Under the pieces are notes generated by a model. It ran no database searches. It was given only the letters and a program-made list of their open reading frames with translations, and had not been told where the DNA came from. Below, piece after piece: positions 50,970 through 60,200 of a stretch of DNA of 64,000 bases. A program made the position numbers and the translations under genes. The stretch lies in assembly GCF_014650775.1 (NCBI RefSeq), contig NZ_BMVP01000012.1:140337-204336 (forward strand), written 5' to 3'. Numbering within the stretch: position 1 is the first letter of the stretch; every line of letters begins with the position of its first letter. This DNA is from Streptomyces cirratus. GTDB lineage: Bacteria > Actinomycetota > Actinomycetes > Streptomycetales > Streptomycetaceae.

Positions 50970-52223
50970 TCAGGGGACCAGTCGCATGAAACCCTCCTCG
51001 ACCCTTTCGAGGAGTGATCTCACGTGCGCCAGCGCCAGCGGATCGGGCGCGTCGAGCGCGAGCTGCTGCTCTTCGACGGTTTCGCCGTACAGCATGCTGG
51101 TGGCGCACTTGAACCGCAGTGCCTCCCCCTCGTCGCCGAGCAGGTGTCCGGCGAGCACCACGATGCCGAGGTCCAGCATCCGGCGGGCCAGCGTCGGGGA
51201 GTCCGTCACCTCGTACTTGCCCAGTTCCGCGCGGACCGGCTCGAAGTCGGGGTAGACGTAGAACGCGCCGGTGGGGGGCCGGCAGCGGGCCCCGGCGGCG
51301 ATGGTGATGCGGTGGACCTCGCGGGCGACGGCCCCGTGCAGCCGTGCGCTCGCGCGCAGGCGCTCGCGGATGTCCTCGGGCTCTCCGAAGGCGTACTCGG
51401 CCACCGACTGCATCGGCGCGGCCAGCGTCGACCACACCTCGCTCGCCACCGAGACCACGCCGGAACGGATCCACTCGCCCCACGGTCCATGGGGGAAGCG
51501 GGCCGCGCCGATGCGCCAGCCGCCCAGGGCCAGGCTCTTGCTCAGTCCGGTGACGACGACCGTGCTGGCGGGCGCCACTTCGGCGGGGCTGAGGAACTCG
51601 GTGGCCGGGTCGTGCACGACGTCCCGGTAGATCTCGTCCGAGACGATCAGCAGACCCTCCTCCTCGGCGATCGCGCACAGTTCACGGATCAGGGCGGGCG
51701 GGGCCAGAGTGCCGGTCGGGTTGTCCGGCAGGGTCAGGATGAGGATCCGCGGGTCGCGGCCCAGCACGCGCGCCGCGGTGATGCTCTCGCGCAGCGCGGC
51801 CGGATCGGGCACCCCGCCGCACTCCTCGGGGATCGCGACGGCGATGGGGTGCTTGCCGGCCAGCCGGGCCTGGGGGGCGTACGTGTTCCAGGCCGGCCGG
51901 GGCAGGATCACGTCCCCGGGGACGACCAGGCCGAGGGCCATCAGCAGCGGCTTGCTGCCCGGGGCGACCACGATCTGGTCGGCCCCGGTGGGGATGTTCC
52001 GCCGGCCGAAGTAGCCGGCTACGGCCGCGCGCACCTCGGGTGAACCGGCCACCGGACCGTAGGCGTTGCGGGTCGCGCCCGCGGCGAGGCGTTCCATCAG
52101 CGGGGCGAACGGCGGCAGCCGTGACTCGCCGAACCCGAGGTGGACCAGCGACTCCCCGGCCGCCCGGCGCTGCGCCACGAGCTGGTTCAGCGCCAGGTTC
52201 GGGGACATCCTCATGTCGTTCAT
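50970..52223 (-). CDS. PLP-dependent class I/II aminotransferase
   Basis: A 417-residue fold-type I aminotransferase. The PLP lysine lies in GLSKSLALGGWRIG, with LTLPDNPTGTLAPP and VSDEIYRDVVH ahead of it and PPTGAFYVYPDF after it. The layout is that of aspartate/aromatic aminotransferase relatives. Its start overlaps the aminomutase stop as ATGA, so the two act together. It may make or further process the amino acid used as starter. In the incednine pathway a decarboxylase occupies this place, so the chemistry here would differ. Confidence 0.9.
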   Translation of the reverse strand: MNDMRMSPNLALNQLVAQRRAAGESLVHLGFGESRLPPFAPLMERLAAGATRNAYGPVAGSPEVRAAVAGYFGRRNIPTGADQIVVAPGSKPLLMALGLVVPGDVILPRPAWNTYAPQARLAGKHPIAVAIPEECGGVPDPAALRESITAARVLGRDPRILILTLPDNPTGTLAPPALIRELCAIAEEEGLLIVSDEIYRDVVHDPATEFLSPAEVAPASTVVVTGLSKSLALGGWRIGAARFPHGPWGEWIRSGVVSVASEVWSTLAAPMQSVAEYAFGEPEDIRERLRASARLHGAVAREVHRITIAAGARCRPPTGAFYVYPDFEPVRAELGKYEVTDSPTLARRMLDLGIVVLAGHLLGDEGEALRFKCATSMLYGETVEEQQLALDAPDPLALAHVRSLLERVEEGFMRLVP

Positions 52224-53602
52224 GCGGGGCTCCCCACCGGGGTGGCGGTACGCGTCCCGAAGAGTTCGGGTTCGGCCGTCCAGGCGGGGCCGGCGATCGC
52301 GCGGGCGATGTCGGCCGGGACGGAGCGGTCCAGGCGCAGCTCGTCCAGCCAGGCGGCGCCGGGGTCGTAGTGGGCCAGGAACGGCCGCCCGACGAGAGCG
52401 GGTTCACGGGCCTGCACCATGTGCAGTTGGAGGAAGCGGCCTTCGGCGGTCTCGACGACCCCGTCCACGGCCACCTTGCCGGGCGTCGCGGACATCACCG
52501 GGCCGCGGACCGTACGGGCCAGGCCCGGCAGGGTCCGGTAGGCGGCCTGGAAGATCTCGGCGGCCCGGGCGAGCGGGACGCGGAAGTAGTCGTAGGGACC
52601 GGTGTCCCGCTCGACGAACATGTAGTAGGGGACGGCGCCGAGGGCCAGCTCGGCGCGCCACATCTCGCTCCAGACGTCCGCGTCGTCATTGACGCGGGCG
52701 ATCAGCGGCGCCTGGCAGTAGACGAGCGCCCCGGTGGACTTGATCCGGGCGACGGCCTGCCGGGCGAGGTCGGTGGAGAGCTCGCGGGGGTGGCTGAAAT
52801 GCGCCATGACGGCGAGGTTCCGCCCGGAGGCGACGACCTGCTCGAACAGGCGCAGCACGTCGTCGGCGTCCGGGTCGGTGACGAAGCGCTGCGGCCAGTA
52901 GGCCACCGACTTGGTGCCGATCCGGATGGTCCGTACGGTGTCGACCGCCAGCAGCGGCTCCAGGTGCGAGCGGAGCCGTTCGGTGGACATCACCATGGGG
53001 TCGCCGCCGGTGACCAGTACGTCGCCGGCGTCGGGGTGGGCGCCCAGGTAGGAGATCAGCCCGCTGGGGTCGGGCGCGGCGAACCGCAGGTCCGCGTCGC
53101 CGACGAACTGGGCCCAGCGGAAGCAGTAGGTGCAGTACGAGTGGCAGGTCTGGCCCTGGCTCGGGAAGTAGAGGACCGTCTCGCGGTACTTGTGCTGGAG
53201 GCCGGGGATCTCGGCGCCGTCCCGGGTGGGGACGTTCAGCTCCTTCTGCCCGGAGGGGTGCGGGTTGAGGCGGCCGCGGATCTGCTGGACGAGCGTCCGC
53301 AGGGCGGGCTTGGCGGCGGGGTCCGCGGAGAGGGCGGCGAGGTCGCGCTCGTTCTGCTCGGTGAGCATGCCCTTCTGCGGGAAGACCAGTTGGAACATGG
53401 GGTCGTCCGGGATCCGGTCCCAGTCGATGAGCTGCGTCAGGACGTACTCGTTGACCCGGAAGGGCAGCACCATCGACACGAGCCGGACGGTCTCGCGTAT
53501 GTCGGCGGACAGGCCGTGACGGTCCGAGATCTCGTCGAGCTGCCGCGGCCCGTACGCGCGGAACCGTGCCGTCCCGACAGAATCGGTTGCCAGCAGGGAC
53601 AT
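52220..53602 (-). CDS. KamA-family radical SAM aminomutase
   Basis: A 460-residue radical SAM/PLP aminomutase. The cluster motif is GQTCHSYCTYCFRWAQ (CxxxCxxC, about residues 152-160), followed by VTGGDPMVMSTERL, and a PLP-lysine candidate lies in SATPGKVAVDG. The family shifts an amino group from C2 to C3. By rough alignment with lysine 2,3-aminomutase, the two Asp residues that hold the lysine side-chain amine are not kept, and the first is Arg (FVERDTGPYDYFR), which fits an acidic substrate such as glutamate better than lysine. The start at 53602 has GGAGGAA. It is first in a two-gene unit with the aminotransferase. Confidence 0.9.
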   Translation of the reverse strand: MSLLATDSVGTARFRAYGPRQLDEISDRHGLSADIRETVRLVSMVLPFRVNEYVLTQLIDWDRIPDDPMFQLVFPQKGMLTEQNERDLAALSADPAAKPALRTLVQQIRGRLNPHPSGQKELNVPTRDGAEIPGLQHKYRETVLYFPSQGQTCHSYCTYCFRWAQFVGDADLRFAAPDPSGLISYLGAHPDAGDVLVTGGDPMVMSTERLRSHLEPLLAVDTVRTIRIGTKSVAYWPQRFVTDPDADDVLRLFEQVVASGRNLAVMAHFSHPRELSTDLARQAVARIKSTGALVYCQAPLIARVNDDADVWSEMWRAELALGAVPYYMFVERDTGPYDYFRVPLARAAEIFQAAYRTLPGLARTVRGPVMSATPGKVAVDGVVETAEGRFLQLHMVQAREPALVGRPFLAHYDPGAAWLDELRLDRSVPADIARAIAGPAWTAEPELFGTRTATPVGSPA

Positions 53603-53757
53603 GCGGATATTCCTCCAGCCTGGTGCCTGGCAGTTCCGAGCGTGTGCTCGAACGCGGTTCGATGCTAGGAAGCCGATTCGGCCACGGGACCCCCAGCCGG
53701 ACCCCTAATAGCGGCTCCGGGCCACGGGGGCGGGGCAGGGGCCCGGCGTACGAAAAG

Positions 53758-53795
53758 AACCGCCCAGGACCGCGGGGGCGGGGTCCTGGGCGGTT
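53758..53795 (-). terminator. terminator of the exporter transcript
   Basis: A perfect 14-bp stem (AACCGCCCAGGACC) with a 10-base loop, followed on the minus strand by CTTTTCG. It lies just downstream of the DHA2 exporter gene. Confidence 0.85.
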
Positions 53796-53813
53796 GCTGT
53801 GCGGGGCGCGGCG

Positions 53814-55421
53814 CTACACCGTGCCGGTGCCCGGCTGGTGGGCGTCTGCGGTCGCGGAGGCGAGTTCGGCGGCGCGCGCGTTGTCGTTCTGGACGGCGCG
53901 CAGCCCGATCACGGCGAACACCGCCGCGCCGGCCATCACGATCGCCCCGGCGACGGACGCGGCGTGCACCTCGCTGGTGAACGCGGCACGGGCCGCGTCG
54001 ACGAGGTGGGCGGAGGCGTCCCCCGAGAGCTTGCCGGCGGCCGCGAGGGCGCCGCCGATGGTCTCGCGGGCCGGGTCGAGCGCTTCGGCGGGCACACCGG
54101 CAGGGGCGTCCAGTGCGGGGCTGTTGCGGTAGACGGCGGCGCCGATGCTGCCCAGGACGGCGACACCGAGGGCGCCGCCGAGTTCCTGCCCGGTCTGGAG
54201 CAGGGCGGAGGCCGTTCCGGCGCGCTCCGGCGGTACCTGGCCGACGACCAGTTCGGTGACCAGGGTGAGGACCGGGGTGAGGCCGACGGCGAGAGCGATG
54301 ATGCCGATCAGGATGAGGACCAGGCCGTCCTCGGCGGGCACCTGGGTCAGCATGAGCAGGGCGACGGTGGCGATGGCGAAGCCGGTGCCGATGATGTGGG
54401 CGGGCTTGACGGTGCGGACGAGGACGGTGGCGACGGGTACGACGGCGCCGACCGCGAGCGTGCCGGGGATGGTCCACAGCGCGGACTTGAGGGCGCTCAT
54501 GCCGAGGACCGACTGCATGTACTGGGTGCTGAACAGCGAGTACCCGACGAGGGTGAAGCAGGCCAGCATGTTGACGGTCACCGAGGCGCCGAAGGCACGG
54601 TTGCGGAACAGCTCGATGTCGACCATCGGGTCGCTGCTGGTGCGCTGGCGGCGCAGGAACACCGGTGCGAGCGCCAGTCCGACGACGATGGAGGCGACGT
54701 AGGGGACGGAGAAGCCGTCGACGGCGATCCGCTTGAAGCCGTAGATGACCGGGAGCACGACGGCCAGCGAGAGCGCCGCGCTGATCAGGTCGAACTTGCC
54801 GGCCGCGGCGTCGCGGAACTCGGGGAGCAGGAACGGCGCCGACACCAGCAGGAGCAGCATCACGGGGACGTTGATGAGGAAGACCGAACCCCACCAGAAG
54901 CCATTGAGGAGCGCGCCGCTGACCACGGGGCCCAGGGCCGCACCGGCGGCCATGCCGGTGGACCATACGGCGACGGCGGTGCGCCGCTGCGTCTGGTCGC
55001 GGAACAGGTTGCGGATCAGCGCGAGGGTCGAGGGCATGAGGGTGGCGCCGCCGATGCCCTGGAGGGCGCGCGCGGAGATCACCATCTCGGGGTTGGAGGC
55101 GTAGGCCGCGAGCAGCGAGCCGGCCGCGAACACGACGGCCCCGATGAGCAGCAGACGGCGGCGCCCGATCCGGTCGCCGAGCGCGCCCATGGTGAGCAGG
55201 ACGCCCGACAGGACGAAGCCGTAGATGTCGATCATCCACAGCTGTTCGCTGCCGGAGGGGCGCAGGTCCTCGCTGATGGAGGGGATGGCGAAGTAGAGAA
55301 CCGTCAGGTCCATGGAAACGAGCAGCACGGGCAGGAGCAGGACGCCGAGGGCGATCCATTCCTTGCGGCCCGCTTTGGCCTCCGGTCCGGCGTGGTCGTT
55401 CTCGCTCAGGGAGCTGGTCAT
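53814..55421 (-). CDS. DHA2-family MFS drug exporter
   Basis: A 535-residue, 14-helix proton antiporter of the EmrB/QacA type. Helix 1 has MDLTVLYFAIPSI; GALGDRIGRRRLLLIG is motif A; and the antiporter motif C region reads TGMAAGAALGPVVSGALL. I chose the start at 55421 (MTSSLSEN); the longer frame to 55514 is Arg/Pro-rich and unsupported. It lies 140 bases after the adenylation gene, on the same strand as the PKS. Export of the cluster product, and thus self-resistance, is the likely role. Confidence 0.93.
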   Translation of the reverse strand: MTSSLSENDHAGPEAKAGRKEWIALGVLLLPVLLVSMDLTVLYFAIPSISEDLRPSGSEQLWMIDIYGFVLSGVLLTMGALGDRIGRRRLLLIGAVVFAAGSLLAAYASNPEMVISARALQGIGGATLMPSTLALIRNLFRDQTQRRTAVAVWSTGMAAGAALGPVVSGALLNGFWWGSVFLINVPVMLLLLVSAPFLLPEFRDAAAGKFDLISAALSLAVVLPVIYGFKRIAVDGFSVPYVASIVVGLALAPVFLRRQRTSSDPMVDIELFRNRAFGASVTVNMLACFTLVGYSLFSTQYMQSVLGMSALKSALWTIPGTLAVGAVVPVATVLVRTVKPAHIIGTGFAIATVALLMLTQVPAEDGLVLILIGIIALAVGLTPVLTLVTELVVGQVPPERAGTASALLQTGQELGGALGVAVLGSIGAAVYRNSPALDAPAGVPAEALDPARETIGGALAAAGKLSGDASAHLVDAARAAFTSEVHAASVAGAIVMAGAAVFAVIGLRAVQNDNARAAELASATADAHQPGTGTV

Positions 55422-55561
55422 GGGGGCTGTCCAATGCTTTCGTGACGGGGGCGTGTACCAGTGAACGGAGCGCGGGGCCCGGCGCGCCCGGGCCGGGACG
55501 GGAACAGGGGTCAAGACAGGGGTGGGGCCGGGCGCGCGACAGGGGTCGTCGCGGTGGGTTT

Positions 55562-57226
55562 TCAGCCGTTCTCGGTGGCGAGCGCCGCCAGGGCCCTGCG
55601 GTCGGTCTTCCCGTTGGGGGTGAGGGGCAAGCCCGGGAGCAGGGCGACCTTCCTCGGCACCATGTACTCGGGCAGGGTCTGCTTGCAGAACGCGCTGATC
55701 ACGAGGGGGTCGGCGGTGAAGCCGCGGGCGGGGACGACGTACGCGTACAGTTCCGGGTCTTCGTCGGGGCGGGGGCGGACGACCGCCGCGGCCGCTTCGA
55801 CGCCGGGGAACTCCAGGATCCGCCGCTCGATCTCGCCGAGTTCCACGCGGTTGCCGCGGATCTTCACCTGGAGGTCGGACCTGCCCACGAAGTACAGCTC
55901 ACCACTGTCGCCTCGGTATGCCAAGTCGTTCGATTTGTACACCACTTGGCCGGACCGGGGGTTGAGCGGGTCGGGCACCAGGGCGGCCCGGGTCGCTTCG
56001 GGGTCGTCCCAGTAGCCGGTGAAGAGGGAGGGCCCGCGCAGGTGGATCTCGCCGACCACGCCCGGCTCCACGACGGGCCGGCCCTCCTCGTCGATCAGCA
56101 GCATCTCCGCGCCGGGGTAGGCGAAGCCGATGGAGAGCTTGTCCGCGCCTTCGGGCAGCGGGTTCGGCACGTCCGTCAGGGAGAAGGCCATCGCCTCGGT
56201 CGGTCCGAAGCAGTTCACGACGCGGGTCCGCGGCAGCAGGGCCTGCAGTTGGCGCAGTTCCGGCAGCGGGAACGCCTCGCCGGAGAACAGGACGCCGCGG
56301 ATCTGGTCCGCCAGTGCGGCCAGGCCCTTGGCCTCGTGGCGCAGGACGGGCCGCCAGACGGAGGGGACGCCGTCGACCTGTGTGGCGCCGGTGTCGGTGA
56401 GGAAGCGCAGCAGCCGGCGCGGCCAGTGCATCAGCTCGCGCGGTACGGGGATCAGCTGGGCACCGGAGCCGAGCGCGAGGCCGATGTCCAGGAGGGCGAA
56501 GTCGAACTGGAGCGGTGAGGTGGTCGCGACCCGGTCCCGGTCGGTGACGATGCCGTGCCGGAGCATCCCGCGGTAGAAGGACAGCACCCCGCGGTGGCTC
56601 ATGACGACGCCCTTGGGGCGCCCCGTGGTGCCCGAGGTGAAGATCATGTAGGCGGCGTCGGTGGTGACCGGCTCCCGCCGGTGGCGCACGCGCGGCGCGG
56701 GCGGCCGCTCCACCACCACTGCGTCGGGGCCGAAGCGGGCGGTGCCGATGGAGTCGGGCACCCCCTCGCGGCGGCCGGCGACCGGCTGGAGGTGCAGCGC
56801 GGGCTCCGCGGTGGCGGTGATGGCCAAAAGGCGCGCGGTGGGCACGTCGGGGCTCACGGGGATGAAGGTCAGCCCGAGCATCGAGCAGGCCAGCAGCATC
56901 GCCACGGCCGAGGCGGAGTTGTCCGACTCCAGGACGACCCGGTCGCCGACGTCCAGGCCGAGCGCGTCCAGGTTGACGGCGTAGTCGTGGGCGCGGCGCT
57001 CCAGTTGCCGGTAGGTCAGCACCCTTGAGGTGCCGTCTTCGCCGGCCTCCCAGACGGCCGGGCTGTCCGGTGCGGTCCGGGCCGCGGCCAGCATGAACTC
57101 GTGGATCCGCTCGGCCGGTCCGTGGACCTCGGCCGGGCGCACCGTGCTCAGGGTCACCGTCGTGTCACCTCTGCTCGTCATCGAATCGCGGTCGGTCGTG
57201 AGAAGTTCGGTCTTCGTCGCGGGCAT
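55562..57226 (-). CDS. stand-alone amino-acid adenylation enzyme, coupled to the PKS
   Basis: A 554-residue adenylation protein with MIFTSGTTGRPKGVVMSH, an Asp in LQFDFALLDIG at the amino-binding position, NCFGPTEAMAF, YRGDSGELYFVGR and the terminal Lys in TPNGKTDRRAL. The start at 57226 overlaps the PKS stop as TGATG, so expression is tied to the PKS; a longer frame to 57259 is not needed. This position fits a VinN-type ligase that activates the beta-amino acid starter and loads the discrete ACP. Substrate unknown. Confidence 0.92.
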   Translation of the reverse strand: MPATKTELLTTDRDSMTSRGDTTVTLSTVRPAEVHGPAERIHEFMLAAARTAPDSPAVWEAGEDGTSRVLTYRQLERRAHDYAVNLDALGLDVGDRVVLESDNSASAVAMLLACSMLGLTFIPVSPDVPTARLLAITATAEPALHLQPVAGRREGVPDSIGTARFGPDAVVVERPPAPRVRHRREPVTTDAAYMIFTSGTTGRPKGVVMSHRGVLSFYRGMLRHGIVTDRDRVATTSPLQFDFALLDIGLALGSGAQLIPVPRELMHWPRRLLRFLTDTGATQVDGVPSVWRPVLRHEAKGLAALADQIRGVLFSGEAFPLPELRQLQALLPRTRVVNCFGPTEAMAFSLTDVPNPLPEGADKLSIGFAYPGAEMLLIDEEGRPVVEPGVVGEIHLRGPSLFTGYWDDPEATRAALVPDPLNPRSGQVVYKSNDLAYRGDSGELYFVGRSDLQVKIRGNRVELGEIERRILEFPGVEAAAAVVRPRPDEDPELYAYVVPARGFTADPLVISAFCKQTLPEYMVPRKVALLPGLPLTPNGKTDRRALAALATENG

Positions 57227-60200
57227 CAGGAGATCCGCTCCTTGAGTTCCGTCAGCCACCGGTCGATGACGGGGGCCGTCGTGTCGACGTGCTGTTCCAC
57301 GATCGTGAAGTGGGTGCCGGGGACGGTCGCCACGGTGTCGGCTCCCTCCCAGTCCGCCTGCCAGTCGGCTTCGGGAGCGTCCGGCGCGATCGCCGAGTCC
57401 TCGGCCTGCGTGAACAGGTCACCGGCCCGGACGAACAGCACCGGCGCCTCGATCGGGTCCTGACGGAACTGCGGCAGCAGCTCCACGTAGCGGCCCATCG
57501 CGGAGAGTTCGGCGCTGCTGAAGGAGCCGAGCGTGGCCGCCTTGTCGGGGACGGCGAACGCCATCTGGTCGAAGAGCGCGTCATTGGTGGCGCCCATGTA
57601 GTACGTGTCGAGCAGGACGAGTCCGGCCGGCCGCACGCCGTGGACGCGCTCCAGGCGGGAGACCGTGGCGTGGGCGAGCAGACCGCCCGAGGAGAAGCCG
57701 AGCAGGGCGAACGGTGCACCGTCCGCGGCCCGCAGCACGGCTTCGGCCAGCACGTCGACCGCCGCCTCGAAGGACTCCGGCAGCGACTCCCCGCGCCCGA
57801 AGCCCGGGGTGGGGATGCCGGACACCGGCATCGAGAGCCGGGCCGCGAGCCGCGCGTGCTGGTGCACACCGCCGGCCACGGTCGGCGTGCTGAGGCAGAT
57901 CAACCGGGGCGCCCCCGGCTCCTCGGCGGACCGCTGGTGGCGTGCGCCGTACGACACCGCCGCGGGCAGCTCCGGGAGGTCCGCCGCCGAGGCGAAGGAG
58001 GGCCGCAGCGCGGCCACGGACCGCAGCATGGCCAGCCCGGGCTGGAGGTTGCCCGACATGATCGCGTCGAGGAACAGCCCGTACAGGGTGTCGTCGAGCG
58101 GGCTCTGCGACGGCGCCGCCGAAGCGGCGCCCTGACCCGGTTCGCCCTGCGCCGCCGCCAGCCGGGCGGCGAGCAGCCGGGCCAGTTCGAGGGGGTTCTT
58201 GCTGTCGAAGACGACCATCGCCGGCAGTGACAGCCCGCAGGCCGCGTTCAGCCGGTTGCGGAGCTCGACCGCCGTCAGCGAGTCGAACCCGGCCTCCAGG
58301 AATCCCGCTTCGGCGTCCACCGCGCCCGCGTCGGCGTGTCCCAGCACTTCGGCCGCGTGGGTGAGCACGGCGTCGAGTACGGTCCGCTCCCGCTCGGCGT
58401 CGCCGAGACCGCGCAGCCGCTCGCGCAGCGCCCCCGCGTCGGTGGCCGCGGCGGCCGCACCGGCCCGGCGTCGGGCGGTGGGTGCCAGTCCCCGCAGCAG
58501 GGCCGGCACCTCGTCGGTGCGGGACCGCAGGGCGCCCAGGTCGACCCGGAGCGGGACCAGCGCCGCGGCGTCGGCCGCGACCGCCGCGTCGAAGAGCCAC
58601 AGCCCCTCTTGCTCGGAGAGCGCGGGGGTTCCCGTACGGCGCATGCGCTGGAGGTCGGCCTCGCCGAGCCACTGGCTGAGCCCGGTCTCGGTGTCCCACA
58701 GGCCGAACGCCATCGACGTGGCGGCCAGGCCGCGGGAGCGACGGTGCTGGGCCAGTGCGTCGAGGAAGACGTTGGCCGCGGCGTAGTTGCCCTGTCCGGC
58801 GGCCATGACGAGTCCACCGGCGGAGGAGAACAGGGCGAACGCGGTGAGATCGTGACCGGCCGTCAGCTCGTGCAGGTACCAGGCGGCGTCCGCCTTGGCG
58901 CGCAGGACGTGGTCCACCTGCTCGGGGGTGAGTGCGCCGATCAGGCCGTTGTGCGCGACCCCTGCGGCGTGTACGACACCCCGCAGGGGGTGCTCGGGGC
59001 TGATCGAGCCGATCAGGGCTGCGACCGCCTCGCGGTCGGAGACGTCACAGGCGGCGATCTCCACCTCGGCGCCCAGCGCGGCGAGTTCCTCGCGCAGGCC
59101 GGCCGCGTTGGGGGCGCCGGGGCCCCGCCGGCTGGTGAGCAGCAGGTGCCGCACACCGTGCTCGGTGACGAGGTGCCGTGCGACGAGGGCGCCGAGGCCC
59201 CCCGTACCGCCGGTGACCAGGACCGTGCCCTCGGCGTCCCAGGGGCTTTCGCCGCCCGCGGCGGCCGACCGGGTCAGCCGCGGGGCGAGCACCGCGCCCC
59301 GGCGGACGGCCAGTTCCGGCTCGTCGGTGGCGAGGGCCGCGGCCAGCGCCTTCGGGGACACCTCGTCCTCCTCCAGGTCGAGCAGGACGAACCTGCCGGG
59401 GTTCTCCGCCTGCGCTGCGCGGACCAGACCCCAGACCGGCGCCTGCCGTACGTCGACGGGGTCGCCGTCCGAGACGGCCGACGCGGCCCGCGTGACGAGG
59501 ACCAGCCTGGAGCGCGCGAACGCCGGCTCCGCCAGCCACCGCTGCACGGCGGAGAGCGCCGTGTCCACCGCGGTACGCACCCCGGCGGTGACCTCCGCCT
59601 CCGCCCCGGCGGCCGGGCCGCCCGGGAGCACCGGCAGCAGCACGGTGTCCGGCACCTCCACGCCCGGCGCGCCGAACGCATCCAGCCCCGCGACCACCGG
59701 AACCCCGGCGACCTCCAGGCCCGGGCCCGCGATCGTCCACGGCCCGCGCGGTCCGGAACCGCCCCGCACCGGCACCCAGTCGACGGCCAGCAGTGCGTCC
59801 CGGTACCCGCCGGCAGCGGGCAACTGCTGAGCGGCGGCCGGCCGCAGCAGCAGGGCGGCCACGGAGGCCACGGGCGCCCCCGCCGGGTCGGCGAGATCGA
59901 GGCGTACCGCGTTGCGCTGCCCCTCGACGGGGGCGAGCCGGACCCGCACGGCGGTCGCGGAGGCGGCGTGCAGGGTGACACCCGCCCAGGAGAACGGGAG
60001 CAGGGCCTGCCCGGCGTCCTCGTCGGCGCCGAGACCGCCGAAGCCGAGCGCGTGCATCGACGCGTCGAGCAACGCCGGGTGGAGGCCGAACCGTCCGGCG
60101 TCGGCGTGCGCCTGCTCGGGCAGCTCGATCTCGGCGTACAGCGCCTCGCCGAGCCGCCAGGCGGCCGTCAGACCCTGGAACACCGGACCGTAGCCGAAGC

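Noticed and set aside
53688..53706. GACCCC direct repeat upstream of the aminomutase gene as a SARP site
   Set aside because: The copies are 12 bases apart and unlike the TGCCATG heptamer, in a C-rich region where chance repeats are common.
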